Shown piece by piece: positions 28,601 to 36,876 of a stretch of 64,000 nt of DNA (position 1 is the stretch's first letter; the number at the start of each line of letters is the position of its first letter). Location: assembly GCF_901827185.1 (NCBI RefSeq), contig NZ_LR594671.1, positions 4,614,001 to 4,678,000 of the forward strand, given 5' to 3'. The position numbers and the translations under genes were made by a program. A model generated the notes under the pieces. That model was not told the DNA's origin. It searched no databases and saw nothing but the letters and a program-made list of their open reading frames with translations. Origin of the DNA: Variovorax sp. PBL-E5 (GTDB lineage: Bacteria; Pseudomonadota; Gammaproteobacteria; Burkholderiales; Burkholderiaceae_C).

Positions 28601-31600
28601 TCTTCGGCACTCGGCGCGGCCGGGCGCTCGGCGATCTCTTCGTGCTGCGATGCGACGGCAGCGGGCTCGGGTGCCGGGTGCGCGTCGGCGACGAGGGGTT
28701 CGATCACCGGCGCGGCGGCCGCGGGCGCGGGTTGCGGCGCCAGCTCCGGCTCCGGCTCCGGCACGACCTCCAGAAGCGGAGCGTGTTCGAGCACGACCGC
28801 CGGCGCCGGCGCGATCTCGGGTTCCGGCTCGGGCTCCGGCGTCGTCGCCGGCTCTTCGACGGTGAATATGACCGGCCGGCTCGGCACGACAGGCGCCAAC
28901 GCCGGCTCGATCGATGAATGGGCGGTCTCGAGGAAATCGATCTCTTCGAGGAAAGCCGGCGGCAGCGGCTCTTCCGGCCGCGGCACCGGCTTGCCGTCGA
29001 AGTCGAGGAAATCGCTAGACGCGAAATCGTTGTCGGATTCGGGGACCGTGCCCTGGCTGGGCGTCGGCGCGGACTCGGCGTGGACGGGTTCGTGCAGGTC
29101 CGGCCAATCCGAGAACTCTTCGGCGGGCACAGGCGCCGGCGCCGGCGCGGGCGACCGGGCTTCGACCGGCGCTTCGGAGACGGCAGGCGTCAGCTCGAGA
29201 TCGGGCAGCTCCGGCAGCAGAGGCACCGCAGGCATTTCGAGCGGCGCCGGCTCGCTGGCCCTGGCCTCGGCAGCAATGTGGCGCGCGGCCGCAACCAGTG
29301 CATCGGCATCGGCCACGCGCGCGGGCGCGGCGATCGGCTCGCCCGCGCGCAGGGCTTCCGCCATGCTGCAAAAGGGCGCGGACTGCCAGCCGTGCGGCTC
29401 GTTGGAAGCCACGGCTTCGACCCACTTTGCAAAATCCACCAGCGCCTTGCGCGTGCCCGCCAGCAGCTCCGGCGTGGCGGGGCGCTGGTCGGCGAGCCAG
29501 GTGTTGAGCACCTGCTCGAAGGACCAGGCCGCTTCGCCGAAATCCATCAGCCCGACCATGCGCGAGCTGCCCTTGAGCGTGTGGAACGCGCGGCGCAGCA
29601 CGGTCAGCTCGCCGTTGTCGTCCGGCCGCGTGCCGAGCGCCGCCACCGCAGCCAGGCCGTTGTGCAGCACTTCGCGCGCCTCGTCGAGGAAGATGTTCTG
29701 CAGGTCGTCTTCTTCGAGCTCCGTGACCTCGGTGTAGGGCAGCGGCTCCAGCGGCGCGGGGCCGGTGATCTTCGCGGTCCAGCTGGCGGTCGCGCGGCTG
29801 AATTCCTCGATCGGCGAGACGGGCGCCTTGCGGCTCGGCGCGGCGAGCGCCGCCAGCTTGGCCGCGATCTGCGCATCGACCTCCTCGACGCTCAGCACGG
29901 TATCGCTGGCCGCCACGGTGCCGGAGCCCGATGCGAACGCAACGGCCGCGCCGGCTTCGGGCACGCCGCTCTCGCCGCCCTGGCGGCCCATCAGCGGCTT
30001 GAGCTCGCCGGTGTCGGCATCGAACACGAACAGGCGCTTGGCCAGTGCGGGCTGATAGCTCAGCATGTCGATCAGGAAACCGAGCGCGCCGAGGTTGTTG
30101 CCGAGCGAGTCGAAGGCAGCGGTTTCATCGGCCTCGGCCTCTTCGGCCTGCAGGCGGTCGATGTCGTCGCGCATGTGCTGCACGGTCTGCGCCGCCTGGT
30201 CGAGGCCGAGCACCGAGAACACGCCGCGCATCTGCAGCAACTGGCTCGGCACGGCCTGCAGCAGGTTCTTCTGCGTCGGCCGGCGAAAGAACTGGTCGAG
30301 CGATTTCTCGAGTTCGCCCAGGTGGCTGCGCAATTCACCGACCACGGTGCCCATCGTCTGGCGATCGCTCACGCGGCGGTAGAGCTCTTCCATCCAGGGC
30401 TCGAGCGGCTCGGAATGGCCGCCTCCGCGTGCGCGCTCGATGCGGCCGGCGAGCTGCACGGTGCGGGCCGTCAACTGGCGGTCGTGGGGGTCGAGATCCT
30501 CGAAGGCAGCCTCGAGATAGAGCACCGAGGTCGCGACTTCCATCGCGAGTTCGGTCGCCGGCGGCTGGCCGGAGCGCAGCGATGCATCGACGGCCTTGTT
30601 CAGCGCCTGCACCATCGGTGCACTCGCCGGATGCAGCTTCTGCAGCGATTCGCCGAGCTGGGCGAAAGTGTCGGCCACCTGCCGCGTGCGCGCCACGTCG
30701 CCGCCCGACAGCGCGGACCACATTTCCTTCGCGGACTCGATGCGCTTGCGCGCCTGTGCGAGCACCAGCGGATCGAAGCGGCCGAACTGCTCGATCGTGT
30801 AGTCGACGCTCTGCTCGTTGGCCACGCCCCAGGCGACGCGCACCGCGCGCAGGGTGGCGGCCTCGTCGCGCGGACCCGGCACGGCCTGCGCGCAGAAGAA
30901 CAGCAGATCCTGGCCCAGGCGGTCCGAGACGGTGTTGTCGCCGCGCGCCAGCGTGGCGTACTGCAGCAGCACGCGCGATCCCGCGCGCTTCACGTGCGCG
31001 TCGGCGGGAATGAGCGCCAGCGCCAGGGCTTCGAAGAAGCCTGCCGCCAGGGTCCAGAAGCTGGCGACCCGCGGCGCCGAGGCGCCGCGGCCGAGGCCCA
31101 GGCACAGCGCATGCAGCCGCCGGGCCGCATGATCGTCGCCGCTTTTGACGACCTTGAGCACCTCGCGGTCCAGCTTGGAACGGACCGCCGGATCGTAGAC
31201 CAGTGCCGTTTGTGTCGGCGCCGGTTTGATCTCGACCCAGCGCCACGGCATGCTCCAGAGATCGGCCGGGTGGACGCGCTCGTTGCCGACCAGTTCGAGC
31301 ACCTCGCGGTACTGCGGGAACAGGGCGACGGACGATACGACCTTGCCGGCCAGCAGCGCGTTCAGGAAGTCGGTGACGGCGAAGCCGGCCCGATCGATCT
31401 TCTGGACGGCGGCCTCGGTGCAGCGAAGCGGTTCGGTGATGAAGTTCTGGACCGCGAACTCCATCGCGCCCAGCACCATCGCGGGTGCCGCGTGGCCCAC
31501 CATCTGCAGCGCGCCGACGGCCTGGTGCAACTGCTGCCGCGCCATGCGCAGCGGCGTGAGATCGACCTCCGCAGCGCTGCTGCCTTCGCGGGCGAAACGC

Positions 31601-31728
31601 CGCAGCGATTTGCCGACCCCGTCGAGCGACTTCTGGATTTCTCCGAGAACCCAGGCCAGCGGGCCGAGATCTTCGGTCGGCGGTGAGTGGCCGGCGGCGG
31701 GAGCGATGGCGGGGCTTTGGATCGACAC
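25696..31728 (-). CDS. chpA: ChpA-type hybrid chemosensory histidine kinase (CheA/Hpt/CheW/REC)
   Basis: 2010 residues, the hub kinase of the Chp system controlling type IV pili. A long N-terminal FimL/ChpA-like helical region covers about residues 1-600. Three Hpt sites are visible: AFHTLKGSSRM (His near 715), LAHSLAGSSATV (near 1095) and LHTLKGSARLAG (near 1256). CheA dimerisation and ATPase domains follow (LLRNGVAHGIED near 1580, then FRDDGAGLNYE and GRGIGMDVVRA), then a CheW-like domain (about 1700-1850). A C-terminal receiver has its phospho-Asp in LSDIEMPRMDGF (near 1933). Between Hpt units lie Ala/Pro/Glu-rich linkers. The start is a GTG 16 bases after pilJ. P. aeruginosa ChpA carries more Hpt-type units; this version is shorter. 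Confidence 0.93.
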   Translation of the reverse strand: MSIQSPAIAPAAGHSPPTEDLGPLAWVLGEIQKSLDGVGKSLRRFAREGSSAAEVDLTPLRMARQQLHQAVGALQMVGHAAPAMVLGAMEFAVQNFITEPLRCTEAAVQKIDRAGFAVTDFLNALLAGKVVSSVALFPQYREVLELVGNERVHPADLWSMPWRWVEIKPAPTQTALVYDPAVRSKLDREVLKVVKSGDDHAARRLHALCLGLGRGASAPRVASFWTLAAGFFEALALALIPADAHVKRAGSRVLLQYATLARGDNTVSDRLGQDLLFFCAQAVPGPRDEAATLRAVRVAWGVANEQSVDYTIEQFGRFDPLVLAQARKRIESAKEMWSALSGGDVARTRQVADTFAQLGESLQKLHPASAPMVQALNKAVDASLRSGQPPATELAMEVATSVLYLEAAFEDLDPHDRQLTARTVQLAGRIERARGGGHSEPLEPWMEELYRRVSDRQTMGTVVGELRSHLGELEKSLDQFFRRPTQKNLLQAVPSQLLQMRGVFSVLGLDQAAQTVQHMRDDIDRLQAEEAEADETAAFDSLGNNLGALGFLIDMLSYQPALAKRLFVFDADTGELKPLMGRQGGESGVPEAGAAVAFASGSGTVAASDTVLSVEEVDAQIAAKLAALAAPSRKAPVSPIEEFSRATASWTAKITGPAPLEPLPYTEVTELEEDDLQNIFLDEAREVLHNGLAAVAALGTRPDDNGELTVLRRAFHTLKGSSRMVGLMDFGEAAWSFEQVLNTWLADQRPATPELLAGTRKALVDFAKWVEAVASNEPHGWQSAPFCSMAEALRAGEPIAAPARVADADALVAAARHIAAEARASEPAPLEMPAVPLLPELPDLELTPAVSEAPVEARSPAPAPAPVPAEEFSDWPDLHEPVHAESAPTPSQGTVPESDNDFASSDFLDFDGKPVPRPEEPLPPAFLEEIDFLETAHSSIEPALAPVVPSRPVIFTVEEPATTPEPEPEPEIAPAPAVVLEHAPLLEVVPEPEPELAPQPAPAAAAPVIEPLVADAHPAPEPAAVASQHEEIAERPAAPSAEEQVKVIGPLRIGIALYNVYLNEADEWSRQLASEVGEWALESHQRVSDSTVGLAHSLAGSSATVGFQGLSGMARLFEAALQHLHMQGRGTPEQGAVLVAAAGELRRLLHQFAAGFLKEPAEETLQALRDVAASPMPVERFGGASAPPPLSRDAMADVALDDSEDAIDLADAVDVDLFPIFEEEAAELLPRLGAALREWSQHPEGSAPRAATLRTLHTLKGSARLAGAMRLGERAHRMESEIEALGADNVDRASIEHLLGRFDALQATFDALREADGAAQAEQAQRAAAAAAAAAPPLPEMAAPAPDAVASMAGAEEPATPDEASAVARAAIAMPSPSALAPLRAMSSQAVRIRTHLLDRLVTQVGEVIITRSRLEAELGQLRASLGDLTGNLDRLRQQLRDIEVQAESQMQSRLAQAKDSQQGFDPLEFDRFTRVQELTRMMAESVNDVATVQRTLQKTVQATEDDLSAQARQTRELQRGLLRTRMVEFEGISERLYRVVRQASKDTGKQVRLDITGGSIEMDRGVLDRMTPAFEHLLRNGVAHGIEDAAVREKAGKDPNGLIVIELHHEGNDVSVSFRDDGAGLNYERIAARALSLGLVTEGRKLSPEEAAELIFQPGFSTATQVSELAGRGIGMDVVRADVAALGGRIETHSRDGQGTIFKLVLPLTTAVTHVVMLRTGDTSIGVPSNLVELVQRASASDLESAYLHRRYAFAGEQVPFYWAGALLQTSSRSERPTGKANTVVIVRSAAQRVALHVDEVLGNQEVVVKNLGPQLSRLPGMAGISVLASGAVALIYNPVALAAVHGDRALALQAASGPQDRAAHGTPASHVPKAAPLAPQVPLVLVVDDSITVRRVTQRLLQREGYRVSLAVDGLQALERLQQERPAVVLSDIEMPRMDGFDLARNIRADASLADLPIIMITSRIAEKHRDHARTLGVNHYLGKPYSEEELLRLVRSYAKAEAPAMLS

Positions 31729-31744
31729 GTTCGGCGCTCGGCGT

Positions 31745-34069
31745 TCAGGCGATCTTGAAGCGGGACACCGATTGGCGCAGTTCCTCGGCCATGTGCGAGA
31801 GCTCGCGCACCTGCTGCGCGGTGGCGCGCGTGCCGTCGCCGGTCTGCTCGGTGACGGCGAAGATGTGCTGGATGTTGGCCGCCACCACGTTGGCCGAGTC
31901 GGCTTCGCGCGACGCGGATTGGGAGATCTGCTCGATCAGCTCGGCCAGCCGGCGCGACACGCGGTCGATCTCGGACAGCGCCGTGCCCGCGTTGTCGGAC
32001 AGCTTGGCCCCTTCGACCACACCCTGGGTGGAGCGCTCCATGGCACCGACCGCATCCTGCGTGTCGGTCTGAATGGCCTTCACGAGCGCCGAGATCTGGC
32101 GCGTGGCATCGGCCGACCGTTCGGCCAGCCGCTGCACTTCTTCCGCCACCACCGAGAAGCCCCGGCCGGCTTCACCGGCGGAGGCGGCCTGGATGGCGGC
32201 GTTGAGCGCCAGCACGTTGGTCTGTTCGGTGATGTCCGAGATCAGCTCGGTGATTTCACCGATCTCCTGCGACGATTCGCCCAGGCGCTTGATGCGCTTG
32301 GAGGTTTCCTGGATCTGGTCGCGGATCGAGTTCATGCCGCCGATCGCGTTCTGCACCGCCTGCAAACCGGACGAAGCAGCCTGCAGCGACTGACGCGCCA
32401 CCGTGGCCGATTCCTGCGCCTGCGAGGACACGCCGTTGATTCGCTCGGCCATCGTCAGCACCGACTGGCCCGTCTCGCGGATTTCGCGCAGCTGTTCGGT
32501 CGACGCGGCCAGCAGTTCGGTGGAGGTGCTTTCGACCTGCGAGGTGGTCTGCGCCACCCGGGTCGCCGTGTTCTGCACGTTGCCCACCAGGAGGCGCAGT
32601 TCTTCCACTGTGTAGTTCACCGAGTCGGCGATGGCGCCGGTGATGTCCTCGGTCACCGTGGCTTCCTGGGTCAGGTCGCCTTCGGCCACGGTCTGCAGTT
32701 CGTTCATGAGCCGCAGAATCGCGGCCTGGTTGGCCGCGTTGATGCGGCTGGCGTCGTCGCTCGCGCGCTCGGCCTCGATCCGCTCGTGTTCGGCCGCGAG
32801 CGCGCGTTCGCGGCCTTCGCGGACCTGCACGTAGCCGATGGCGCCGGCCAGCGCCAGCGCGGCCAGCGACAGCACGAACAGCATCACCACCGTGCCGGCG
32901 CCGAGACCGGTGCGCGCCGAGAGCTTGTCCTGCAGGTCGCCCAGCGCCAGGCGCAGCGGCTCGCTGTCGGCCAGGATCGCGGCCTGCGCTTCGCGCGCCG
33001 CCACGAGGCCCTGCAGATTGCCCAGGATCGCGCCGGCCTGCGTGCGCGTCTGTTCGTAGGTCTTGAGGATGGCTTCGAGCTGCTGGCGCGTTTGCGGATC
33101 GCGCGAGCCGGGCAGCCGCTGCTGGGTGCTGCCATCGAGCAGGCCGCGGGTGACTTCCTGGAAGGTGTTGAGGTCCTTGCCGAGCAGGAACACTGCATCG
33201 GGGCTCACGCCTTCGACCGTGAGGAACTCGTTGGCCGATTTGCCGATGCGCTGCGTCAGCATCACCAGCTGGCCGGCCGCGGAGATTTCAGGCAGGGTGG
33301 CGTTCTGCTGCATCTTCAACGAGGCCACGGTCTGGGTCATTTCGAGCAGATCGGAGGACTGGCGATTGATGTCGCGCAGCGCGCTGCCGACCTGCGTCAG
33401 GATCTGCTGCTGCGCGAGCACCGCCTTGGCGCTCTTGTCGGCACGTTCGACCAGCGGCGTGATCTTGCTCATCTCGGCGTCGTAGTCGCCTAGGCGTTCG
33501 AGCTTGAGCGACTCGTCGCCGTTCGCCAGGCCCTGGACGCGCCGCGTCAGGTCGCTGGCACTGTCCTTGACCTCGGCGAACGCGGGCACATTGCCCACCA
33601 ATGCCTGCGACACCGACTTGGCCAGACGCTGCGACTGCATGAGCGACTGGCCGGTCGCGGCCACCTGCTGCGCAAGGCGTTCGGCACGCAGGATCGCGGA
33701 ACCGGCGACGAGCAACAGCAGCAGCACGACGGCAGCCAGCACCAGTGCGAGCACGCGCTGCTGGCGCGCCGGATTCGAGCGCGGCGCGGGTGCCGTGCTG
33801 GCGGCATTCGGCGGCACGGCGCCATGCGCCTGCGCCATCGGCGGCTCGGCAGCGACCGGGTCCGCAGCAGGTTCGGCCGCGACCGTTTCGGCGTTCAGCA
33901 CGGTGGACACGGGCGCCGGGTCTCTCGGGATGTGCACAGTTTTTTCCTCCGCCGATTGCACGGTTTCGACATTGTCCAGCGAGAGCGCTCCGGCGCTGTC
34001 GACGCGCAGGGTTGCGCTGTCGTCGCCCAGGGGCAGGAATTTCTTGAACTTGTCGGCGATCGAGCTCAC
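31745..34069 (-). CDS. pilJ: PilJ-type methyl-accepting chemotaxis protein of the Chp system
   Basis: 774 residues from a GTG at 34069 with AAGGA seven bases upstream. A cytoplasmic N-terminus of about 100 residues precedes the first membrane helix (LALVLAAVVLLLLLVAGSAI). A periplasmic PilJ-type helical sensor follows, then a second membrane helix (VVMLFVLSLAALALAGAIGY), HAMP-like region, and signalling domain with the hairpin tip SEITELISDITEQTNVLALN-like sequence and RGFSVVAEEVQRLAERS. Senses pilus or surface state and controls ChpA. The signalling core is well conserved although no methyltransferase gene (pilK) is present here. Confidence 0.94.
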   Translation of the reverse strand: MSSIADKFKKFLPLGDDSATLRVDSAGALSLDNVETVQSAEEKTVHIPRDPAPVSTVLNAETVAAEPAADPVAAEPPMAQAHGAVPPNAASTAPAPRSNPARQQRVLALVLAAVVLLLLLVAGSAILRAERLAQQVAATGQSLMQSQRLAKSVSQALVGNVPAFAEVKDSASDLTRRVQGLANGDESLKLERLGDYDAEMSKITPLVERADKSAKAVLAQQQILTQVGSALRDINRQSSDLLEMTQTVASLKMQQNATLPEISAAGQLVMLTQRIGKSANEFLTVEGVSPDAVFLLGKDLNTFQEVTRGLLDGSTQQRLPGSRDPQTRQQLEAILKTYEQTRTQAGAILGNLQGLVAAREAQAAILADSEPLRLALGDLQDKLSARTGLGAGTVVMLFVLSLAALALAGAIGYVQVREGRERALAAEHERIEAERASDDASRINAANQAAILRLMNELQTVAEGDLTQEATVTEDITGAIADSVNYTVEELRLLVGNVQNTATRVAQTTSQVESTSTELLAASTEQLREIRETGQSVLTMAERINGVSSQAQESATVARQSLQAASSGLQAVQNAIGGMNSIRDQIQETSKRIKRLGESSQEIGEITELISDITEQTNVLALNAAIQAASAGEAGRGFSVVAEEVQRLAERSADATRQISALVKAIQTDTQDAVGAMERSTQGVVEGAKLSDNAGTALSEIDRVSRRLAELIEQISQSASREADSANVVAANIQHIFAVTEQTGDGTRATAQQVRELSHMAEELRQSVSRFKIA

Positions 34070-34109
34070 GGTCGGTCCTTCAGGTAATGGTCGGTGTCCA
34101 GCGATCCGC

Positions 34110-34643
34110 TCAGGCGCCGATGCTCAGGAACTGGGGTTGCTGCGAAAGTGCCTGCAGGTTGATTTCCTGCCAGCGCGCTCCCGCCGCATCGGTGTACGAA
34201 TGCCCGAGCCAGACCGGCGCGTCAGCGTCCGGGGCGTGCGAAGCGATGAAGGCCTCCACGCTGCGCAAACCGACGAGCCGATCGATCAGCAATGCGCAGT
34301 TGACTTCGAGCAGTTCGTTGAGCGCGACCAGCCGTGACTGCGAGCGTGCGGCCTCGCTCGCCGCCGTGGCCGATGCCGCGCCGGAAGCGAAGGTCGACAG
34401 CTCGACCACGCCGTACAGCCCGCCGCGCAGATTGGCGACGCCGAGGAACCATGGCTCGGTGTAGGGCACGGTCTGGGGCGGCGTCCAGGGAAAGATCTCG
34501 CCCGCATGGCCGAGCGGGAACAGGTACTTCGCATCGCCCGCCTCGACGGCAAGCCACGATGCGGCGACCCCGGACGTGCGCGCCGCCTGCAGGCGGCTGG
34601 CAAGCCGGGACTGGAAAGCGCGGAGGGCGTCGCGGTTGGCCAT
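34110..34643 (-). CDS. pilI: PilI, CheW-like adaptor
   Basis: 177 residues forming one CheW domain: WLAVEAGDAKYLFPLGHAGE, then PWFLGVANLRGGLYGVVEL, which matches the conserved CheW GxxNLRG stretch, and ALLIDRLVGLRS. Couples the PilJ receptor to the ChpA kinase at the inner membrane. Lies between pilH (13-base gap) and pilJ (40-base gap) in the same leftward operon. Confidence 0.93.
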   Translation of the reverse strand: MANRDALRAFQSRLASRLQAARTSGVAASWLAVEAGDAKYLFPLGHAGEIFPWTPPQTVPYTEPWFLGVANLRGGLYGVVELSTFASGAASATAASEAARSQSRLVALNELLEVNCALLIDRLVGLRSVEAFIASHAPDADAPVWLGHSYTDAAGARWQEINLQALSQQPQFLSIGA

Positions 34644-34656
34644 GGACGGCGCGCCC

Positions 34657-35022
34657 TCAGGCGAGCGCTTTGATCTTCGCCATCAGCTCGGTCGCATTGA
34701 CCGGTTTGACGATGTAGTCGCGCGCACCCTGCCGCATGCCCCAGACCCGATCGGTCTCCTGGTTCTTGCTGGTGCACATGATGATCGGCACCGCCGCGTA
34801 CTGCGGATTGCGTGCGATCGAGCGCGTGAGCTGGAAGCCGTTCTGTCCCGGCATCACGACATCCATCAGGATGAGGTCGGGCTGCTCTTCCTCGAGACGA
34901 CGCATCGCATCGTCGGCGTTCTCGGCGGTCTTGACCGAGAAGCCGTTCTTCTGGAGCAGATCGGTGAGGAAAACCAGTTCCGTCTTGGAATCGTCGACCA
35001 CGAGCACTTTATGAATCGGCAT
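34657..35022 (-). CDS. pilH: PilH response regulator
   Basis: 121 residues, a single receiver domain with acidic pocket VLVVDDSKTE, phospho-Asp in LILMDVVMPGQNGF (about residue 51), Thr in IIMCTSKNQE and Lys in YIVKPVNATEL. No output domain. In the Chp system PilH opposes or buffers PilG and affects pilus retraction. Its ATG shares one base with the pilG stop (TAATG). Confidence 0.94.
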   Translation of the reverse strand: MPIHKVLVVDDSKTELVFLTDLLQKNGFSVKTAENADDAMRRLEEEQPDLILMDVVMPGQNGFQLTRSIARNPQYAAVPIIMCTSKNQETDRVWGMRQGARDYIVKPVNATELMAKIKALA

Positions 35023-35420
35023 TACTGCGCTTTCTGCTGAACGATGCCGAACTGCTGCACGGCATTCAGCAGTTGGTCTTTGGTGAAGGGTTTGGTGAGA
35101 TAGTCCTGCGAGCCGACCATACGGCCGCGCGCCTTGTCGAACACGCCGTCCTTGGACGACAGCATAACGACAGGGACATTGGAAAAATGGGAATTGCGCT
35201 TGATGATCGCGCAGGTCTGGTAGCCGTCGAGGCGCGGCATCAGGATGTCGCAGAAGATGAGGTGCGGCTTGTGATCGTTGACCTTGGACAAGGCGTCGAA
35301 GCCGTCCTCGGCCAGCAGGACTTCATGGCCGCCTTGCTTGAGGAAGATTTCGGCGCTGCGCCGAATCGTGTTGCTGTCGTCGATGACCAGCACCTTGTAT
35401 CCGGATCCATTCGCGCTCAT
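35022..35420 (-). CDS. pilG: PilG response regulator
   Basis: 132 residues from ATG 35420, preceded by GAGGAG at a spacing of about nine bases; longer starts add a poor-quality extension. Single receiver: VLVIDDSNTIRRSAEIFLKQ, phospho-Asp in LIFCDILMPRLDGY, then VVMLSSKDGVFDKARG and DYLTKPFTKDQL. PilG promotes type IV pilus extension in the Chp pathway. First gene of the pilGHIJ-chpA operon. Confidence 0.94.
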   Translation of the reverse strand: MSANGSGYKVLVIDDSNTIRRSAEIFLKQGGHEVLLAEDGFDALSKVNDHKPHLIFCDILMPRLDGYQTCAIIKRNSHFSNVPVVMLSSKDGVFDKARGRMVGSQDYLTKPFTKDQLLNAVQQFGIVQQKAQ

Positions 35421-35499
35421 TCGCACCGCTCCTCGTGTGACACCTTGTCGACCGCTGTGCCCTTTCAAGGACGCAGGAAGCGCGGCCCTATGCCATGCT

Positions 35500-35670
35500 T
35501 CAGATCTCTACCATTTCGAAGTCTTCTTTGCGCGCCCCGCATTCGGGACACGTCCAGTTCATCGGAACGTCCGCCCACGCCGTGCCCGGCGCAATACCAT
35601 CTTCCGGTACCCCAACCGCCTCGTCATAGATCCACCCGCAAATCAGGCACATCCAGGTTTTCGTATTCAT
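35500..35670 (-). CDS. rubredoxin
   Basis: 56 residues, complete: starts [20 protein letters not shown] and ends FEMVEI. The two CxxC knuckles, CLICG and CPECG, bind a single Fe, and the core [14 protein letters not shown] is typical of rubredoxins. A small cytoplasmic one-electron carrier, for example to oxygenases or peroxide/superoxide reductases. It lies 79 bases upstream of pilG in the same direction, and diverges from thiD. Whether it has any link with pilus control is unknown. Confidence 0.95.
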   Translation of the reverse strand: MNTKTWMCLICGWIYDEAVGVPEDGIAPGTAWADVPMNWTCPECGARKEDFEMVEI

Positions 35671-35780
35671 CGCAGCTTAAAGTCCCTGTTCATAGAATGC
35701 AACGATCGTATCCAGACGTATCACCCAAACCCGTGACAAGCGTCTCAGATATGCCACCATCGGCTGAGCTCTGAAGTCAC

Positions 35781-36740
35781 ATGACAACTTATCTATTACC
35801 ACCAGAGCACAACCGCAAAGTGAGCGATCTTACCGACCCCCCGAACGACGAAGTCGAGGCCGAGAGCGATTCGAATCCGCCCTGCGTGCTCGTCTTCAAT
35901 GCGAGCGACCCGAGCGGTGCCGGCGGCCTCGGCGGCGACGCGCTGGCGATGGCTTCCGTGGGCGCGCACATGCTGCCGGTCGTGACCGGCGCGTATGCGC
36001 GCGACACGGCCGAGATCTTCGACCACTTCGCCTTCGACGAAGAGGCCGTCGCCGAGCAGGCGCGCACGATTCTCGAGGACGTGGAGGTGCAGCTCATCAA
36101 GGTCGGCTTCGTGGGCTCGCCGGAAAATCTCAGCACGGTGGCCGAGACCGCCACCGACTATCCGGACGTGCCCGTCGTCGCCTACATGCCCAATCTCTCG
36201 TGGTGGGAAGACAACCAGATCGAGGCGTACCTCGACGCCTTCCGCGAACTGGTGCTGCCGCAGACCACGGTGCTGGTGGGCAATCACAGCACGCTGTGGC
36301 GCTGGCTGCTGCCCGACTGGAGCGGCGAGCGCCCGCCGGGTGCGCGCGACATCGCCAAGGCGGCCGGCGAGTTCGGCGTGCCCTACACCCTCGTCACCGG
36401 ACTGATGCTGCCCGACCAGTTCATCGACAACGTGCTCGCATCGCCGCAATCGGTGCTCGCGAGCGAAAAGTACGAGCGGCTCGACGCCATCTTCGCCGGC
36501 GCGGGCGACACGCTGTCGGGCGCGCTCGCGGCACTGCTGGCCAGCGGCACCGATCTCGTCGCGGCCACGAGCGAAGCGTTGAGCTACATGGACCGCTGCC
36601 TGGATGCCGGCTTCCGGCCGGGCATGGGCCATGTGCTGCCCGACCGCCTGTTCTGGGCCCAGCCGGAGGACGACGAAGACGACGACGAACCCGCATCTCC
36701 GACCGACTTCGCGCTGCCCCCGCACGACACGAGGCATTGA
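35781..36740 (+). CDS. thiD: ThiD-like (hydroxymethyl)pyrimidine/phosphomethylpyrimidine kinase
   Basis: 319 residues. Ribokinase-like fold starting at CVLVFNASDPSGAGGLGGDA, with IKVGFVGSPENLSTVAET and the nucleotide/anion-hole motif FAGAGDTLSGALAALLASG. Orthodox ThiD has a catalytic Cys in the anion hole (Gly-Thr-Gly-Cys); here the position is Asp (Gly-Ala-Gly-Asp), as in other ribokinase members. The first 30 and last 30 residues are acidic extensions. Expected role is phosphorylating the pyrimidine precursor of thiamine, but the diverged active site leaves room for another substrate. Divergent from rubredoxin. Confidence 0.8.
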   Translation: MTTYLLPPEHNRKVSDLTDPPNDEVEAESDSNPPCVLVFNASDPSGAGGLGGDALAMASVGAHMLPVVTGAYARDTAEIFDHFAFDEEAVAEQARTILEDVEVQLIKVGFVGSPENLSTVAETATDYPDVPVVAYMPNLSWWEDNQIEAYLDAFRELVLPQTTVLVGNHSTLWRWLLPDWSGERPPGARDIAKAAGEFGVPYTLVTGLMLPDQFIDNVLASPQSVLASEKYERLDAIFAGAGDTLSGALAALLASGTDLVAATSEALSYMDRCLDAGFRPGMGHVLPDRLFWAQPEDDEDDDEPASPTDFALPPHDTRH

Positions 36741-36829
36741 CTCGCCCCCAGGCTTCGCGCACTTCGTGTCGCTTCGCCTTCCCCCTGACCGGGGGCAACA
36801 CCGGCGGACCGGCCGAGCCGGATCCGCGG
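36741..36829 (+). repeat. dispersed intergenic repeat, copy B, directly after the thiD stop
   Basis: Begins right after the thiD TGA: CTCGCCCCCAGGCT, CACTTCGTGT, then a hairpin CCCCCT/GGGGGC arm pair (36781-36796), GCGG-ACCGGCC-GAGCCGG and TCCGCGG. Block order and content match the reverse complement of 25613-25698, so this is a second copy of the same element in the same relation to a stop codon. Confidence 0.7.
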
Positions 36830-36864
36830 TGTTTCACGAACAGGCCTTGCTTCACCGGCCGCGT

Positions 36865-36870
36865 TAATCT
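36865..36870 (+). promoter_or_regulatory. -10-like element for hemL, leaderless arrangement
   Basis: TAATCT ends six bases before the first hemL ATG (36877) and no ribosome binding site lies between. This suggests a start of transcription at the start codon. No clear -35 is seen. Confidence 0.35.
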
Positions 36871-36876
36871 CACACC

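Noticed and set aside
25783..31686. Very long open frames (about 1040 and 920 codons) on the strand opposite chpA
   Set aside because: They are antisense to a well-recognised kinase, have Arg/His/Gly/Ala-rich composition typical of high-GC antisense frames, and match no family.
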